The notes under the pieces are model-generated. The model had not been told where the DNA came from, ran no database searches, and worked only from the letters and a program-made list of their open reading frames with translations. Below, piece after piece: positions 6,735 through 7,954 of a DNA stretch of 7,954 nucleotides (position 1 is its first letter; each line of letters opens with the position of its first letter). Origin of the DNA: an uncultured Selenomonas sp. (lineage in GTDB: Bacteria; Bacillota; Negativicutes; Selenomonadales; Selenomonadaceae); NCBI GenBank assembly GCA_945494195.1, contig CALYVJ010000064.1, forward strand, positions 1 through 7,954, written 5' to 3'. The position numbers were made by a program, and so were the translations under genes.

Positions 6735-7954
6735 TCATGGTCTTGCCTGTTTCAATTTTGTTTTTTCATCTGCTGGCTGCTGGGGGCCACGCTCCTTAGC
6801 AACTGCCAGCATAAGTTTCAAGCGGTTGAGCTGGTTGACTTCACTCGATCCCGCATCGCAGTCGATGGCGGTGATGTTGGCCCCCTTGTAGCTCGTGCGC
6901 AGCTCATGCATGACTCCCTTGCCCGTGATGTGGTTAGGCAGGCAGCCAAAGGGCTGCAGGCAGACCACGTTAGGGACTCCTTCGTCGATGAGTTTTACCA
7001 TCTCACCAGTCAGGAACCAGCCCTCGCCAGCCATATTTCCAAGGCTGACATGGCGCGCAGCGAGTTCAGCCGTCTCATAAATCGTATGGGGCGGCGTAAA
7101 ATGCTTGCTTTCCCGGAGTGCCTTGCGCATGGGCTTGCGGAAAAATTCAATAGCCTTGATAAACATTTTGCCAAAGAACTGGTCCTTGTACTTGCCAGCC
7201 AGCAACTTATGCTTGGCAATAGAATCATAAGCCGAATAAAGGAAAAAGTCCACAAAGTCTGGCATGACTACCTCGGCTCCCTCATCCATGAGCACCTTCT
7301 CGATATGATTATTCGCCACCGGATGATACTTGACAAGGATTTCACCGACGATACCCACCTTCGGCTTCCAGAGGCTTTCATCGATGGGCAGGTTGTCAAA
7401 ATCCCGCACCATGGCCTTGATGTTCTTCTTGAACTTGAAGTAACTGCCGTGATTGATTTCAGCTTTGCAGCGATCCATCCACTTGCGGGAAAGCGCCTGG
7501 GTTGCCCCTTGAGTCGTCTCATAGGGCATCATACGATTGCGCACATTCATCAGGGTATCACCATAGATAGCCGCCTTGATGGCATCGATAAGCATGGCCC
7601 GGTCGAGATTGAAGGCGTCGGTCTCATCCTTCAATCCATGGACCGCAAAAACCGGCACCTGCGGATACCCCGCATATTTGAGGGCCTCCCGCAGAACGCT
7701 GAGATAATTCGTCGCCCGGCAGGCACCACAGGTCTGGAACAGCATGATGCTCGTGTGGTCCGGGTCGCACAGGCCTGACTTCAACGCCTGGATAAGCTGG
7801 CCGATGACCACAATAGCCGGATAGCACATATCGTTGTTGACATAGCGCAGGCCCGTATCAATAGCCTCCTTACCCGGCATCGGCGGAATAACGACATTAT
7901 AGCCATACTTGCGGATAGCCGTCTTGAAAAGTTCAAAGTGAATCGGCACCATCT
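6735..7954 (-). CDS. 2-hydroxyacyl-CoA dehydratase activase-related protein, C-terminal part (cut by window edge)
   Basis: About 405 codons of an open frame that runs off the right edge are visible, ending in TGA at 6737-6735. The text matches the C-terminal region of the very large (about 1,400-residue) proteins annotated as CoA-substrate-specific enzyme activase or 2-hydroxyacyl-CoA dehydratase in anaerobic Firmicutes. Those start with BcrAD/BadFG-type ATPase domains and a DUF2229 segment. Counting from the first visible Met: VNNDMCYPAIVVIGQ (38-52), FQTCGACRATNY (72-83), VGIVGEILVKYHPVANN (199-215), GEGWFLTGEMV (309-319), CLQPFGCLPNHITGKG (331-346) and AIDCDAGSSEVNQLNRLKLM (362-381). The paired cysteines suggest iron-sulfur binding. 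That Met is probably internal: the two preceding bases are AG, fitting the Gln or Lys codon common there in relatives. The physiological substrate is unknown. The gene ends 12 bases before a terminator, so it is separate from the pur operon. Confidence 0.85.
   Translation of the reverse strand, partial: MVPIHFELFKTAIRKYGYNVVIPPMPGKEAIDTGLRYVNNDMCYPAIVVIGQLIQALKSGLCDPDHTSIMLFQTCGACRATNYLSVLREALKYAGYPQVPVFAVHGLKDETDAFNLDRAMLIDAIKAAIYGDTLMNVRNRMMPYETTQGATQALSRKWMDRCKAEINHGSYFKFKKNIKAMVRDFDNLPIDESLWKPKVGIVGEILVKYHPVANNHIEKVLMDEGAEVVMPDFVDFFLYSAYDSIAKHKLLAGKYKDQFFGKMFIKAIEFFRKPMRKALRESKHFTPPHTIYETAELAARHVSLGNMAGEGWFLTGEMVKLIDEGVPNVVCLQPFGCLPNHITGKGVMHELRTSYKGANITAIDCDAGSSEVNQLNRLKLMLAVAKERGPQQPADEKTKLKQARP

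Noticed and set aside
6906..7778. A 290-codon plus-strand frame opposite the activase-related gene
   Set aside because: It is a shadow of the well-supported minus-strand gene and shows no family motif.

Overview
The window holds most of a de novo purine (IMP) biosynthesis operon. All genes are on the minus strand, so the operon reads from right to left. It most resembles an anaerobic Negativicutes member (Selenomonas, Mitsuokella or Megamonas type). That placement is an inference from protein style, moderately high GC, Gram-positive-like Shine-Dalgarno sites, a PurF with iron-sulfur cysteines, and the neighbouring large CoA-dehydratase-activase-type protein. No database search was possible.

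Layout in transcription order: (1) 7954-6735 is the C-terminal part of a very large 2-hydroxyacyl-CoA dehydratase activase-related protein, cut by the window edge. It is followed by a strong intrinsic terminator (6722-6688). (2) A 161-base intergenic region carries that terminator, an imperfect dyad (about 6652-6685) and a near-consensus sigma-A promoter (-35 at 6653-6648, -10 at 6630-6625, spacing 17) facing the purine genes. (3) Then come purC, a 70-base gap with a small hairpin, purE, an 86-base gap with palindromes, a T run and a weak promoter-like pair, then purF. (4) The tightly packed block purF-purM-purN-purH'-purD follows, with gaps of 12, -8, 14 and 12 bases. No stretch over 300 bases lacks a gene.

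The genes cover these steps: PRPP to phosphoribosylamine (PurF), GAR (PurD), FGAR (PurN), AIR from FGAM (PurM), CAIR (PurE), SAICAR (PurC) and FAICAR to IMP (PurH N-terminal domain). Missing from the window are FGAM synthase (purL/purS/purQ), purK, purB and the AICAR transformylase. The most notable point is that the purH gene encodes only the 197-residue IMP cyclohydrolase domain. It has a clean stop, and purD starts 12 bases later, so the transformylase half is absent rather than frameshifted. The operon has no terminator before the left window edge and may continue.

I see no defence system, mobile element, CRISPR, tRNA or rRNA. Two very long plus-strand frames (622 and 936 codons) lie in codon register opposite the pur genes. 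I read them as by-products of codon bias. This is mainly an ordinary metabolic operon with a few lineage-specific twists.
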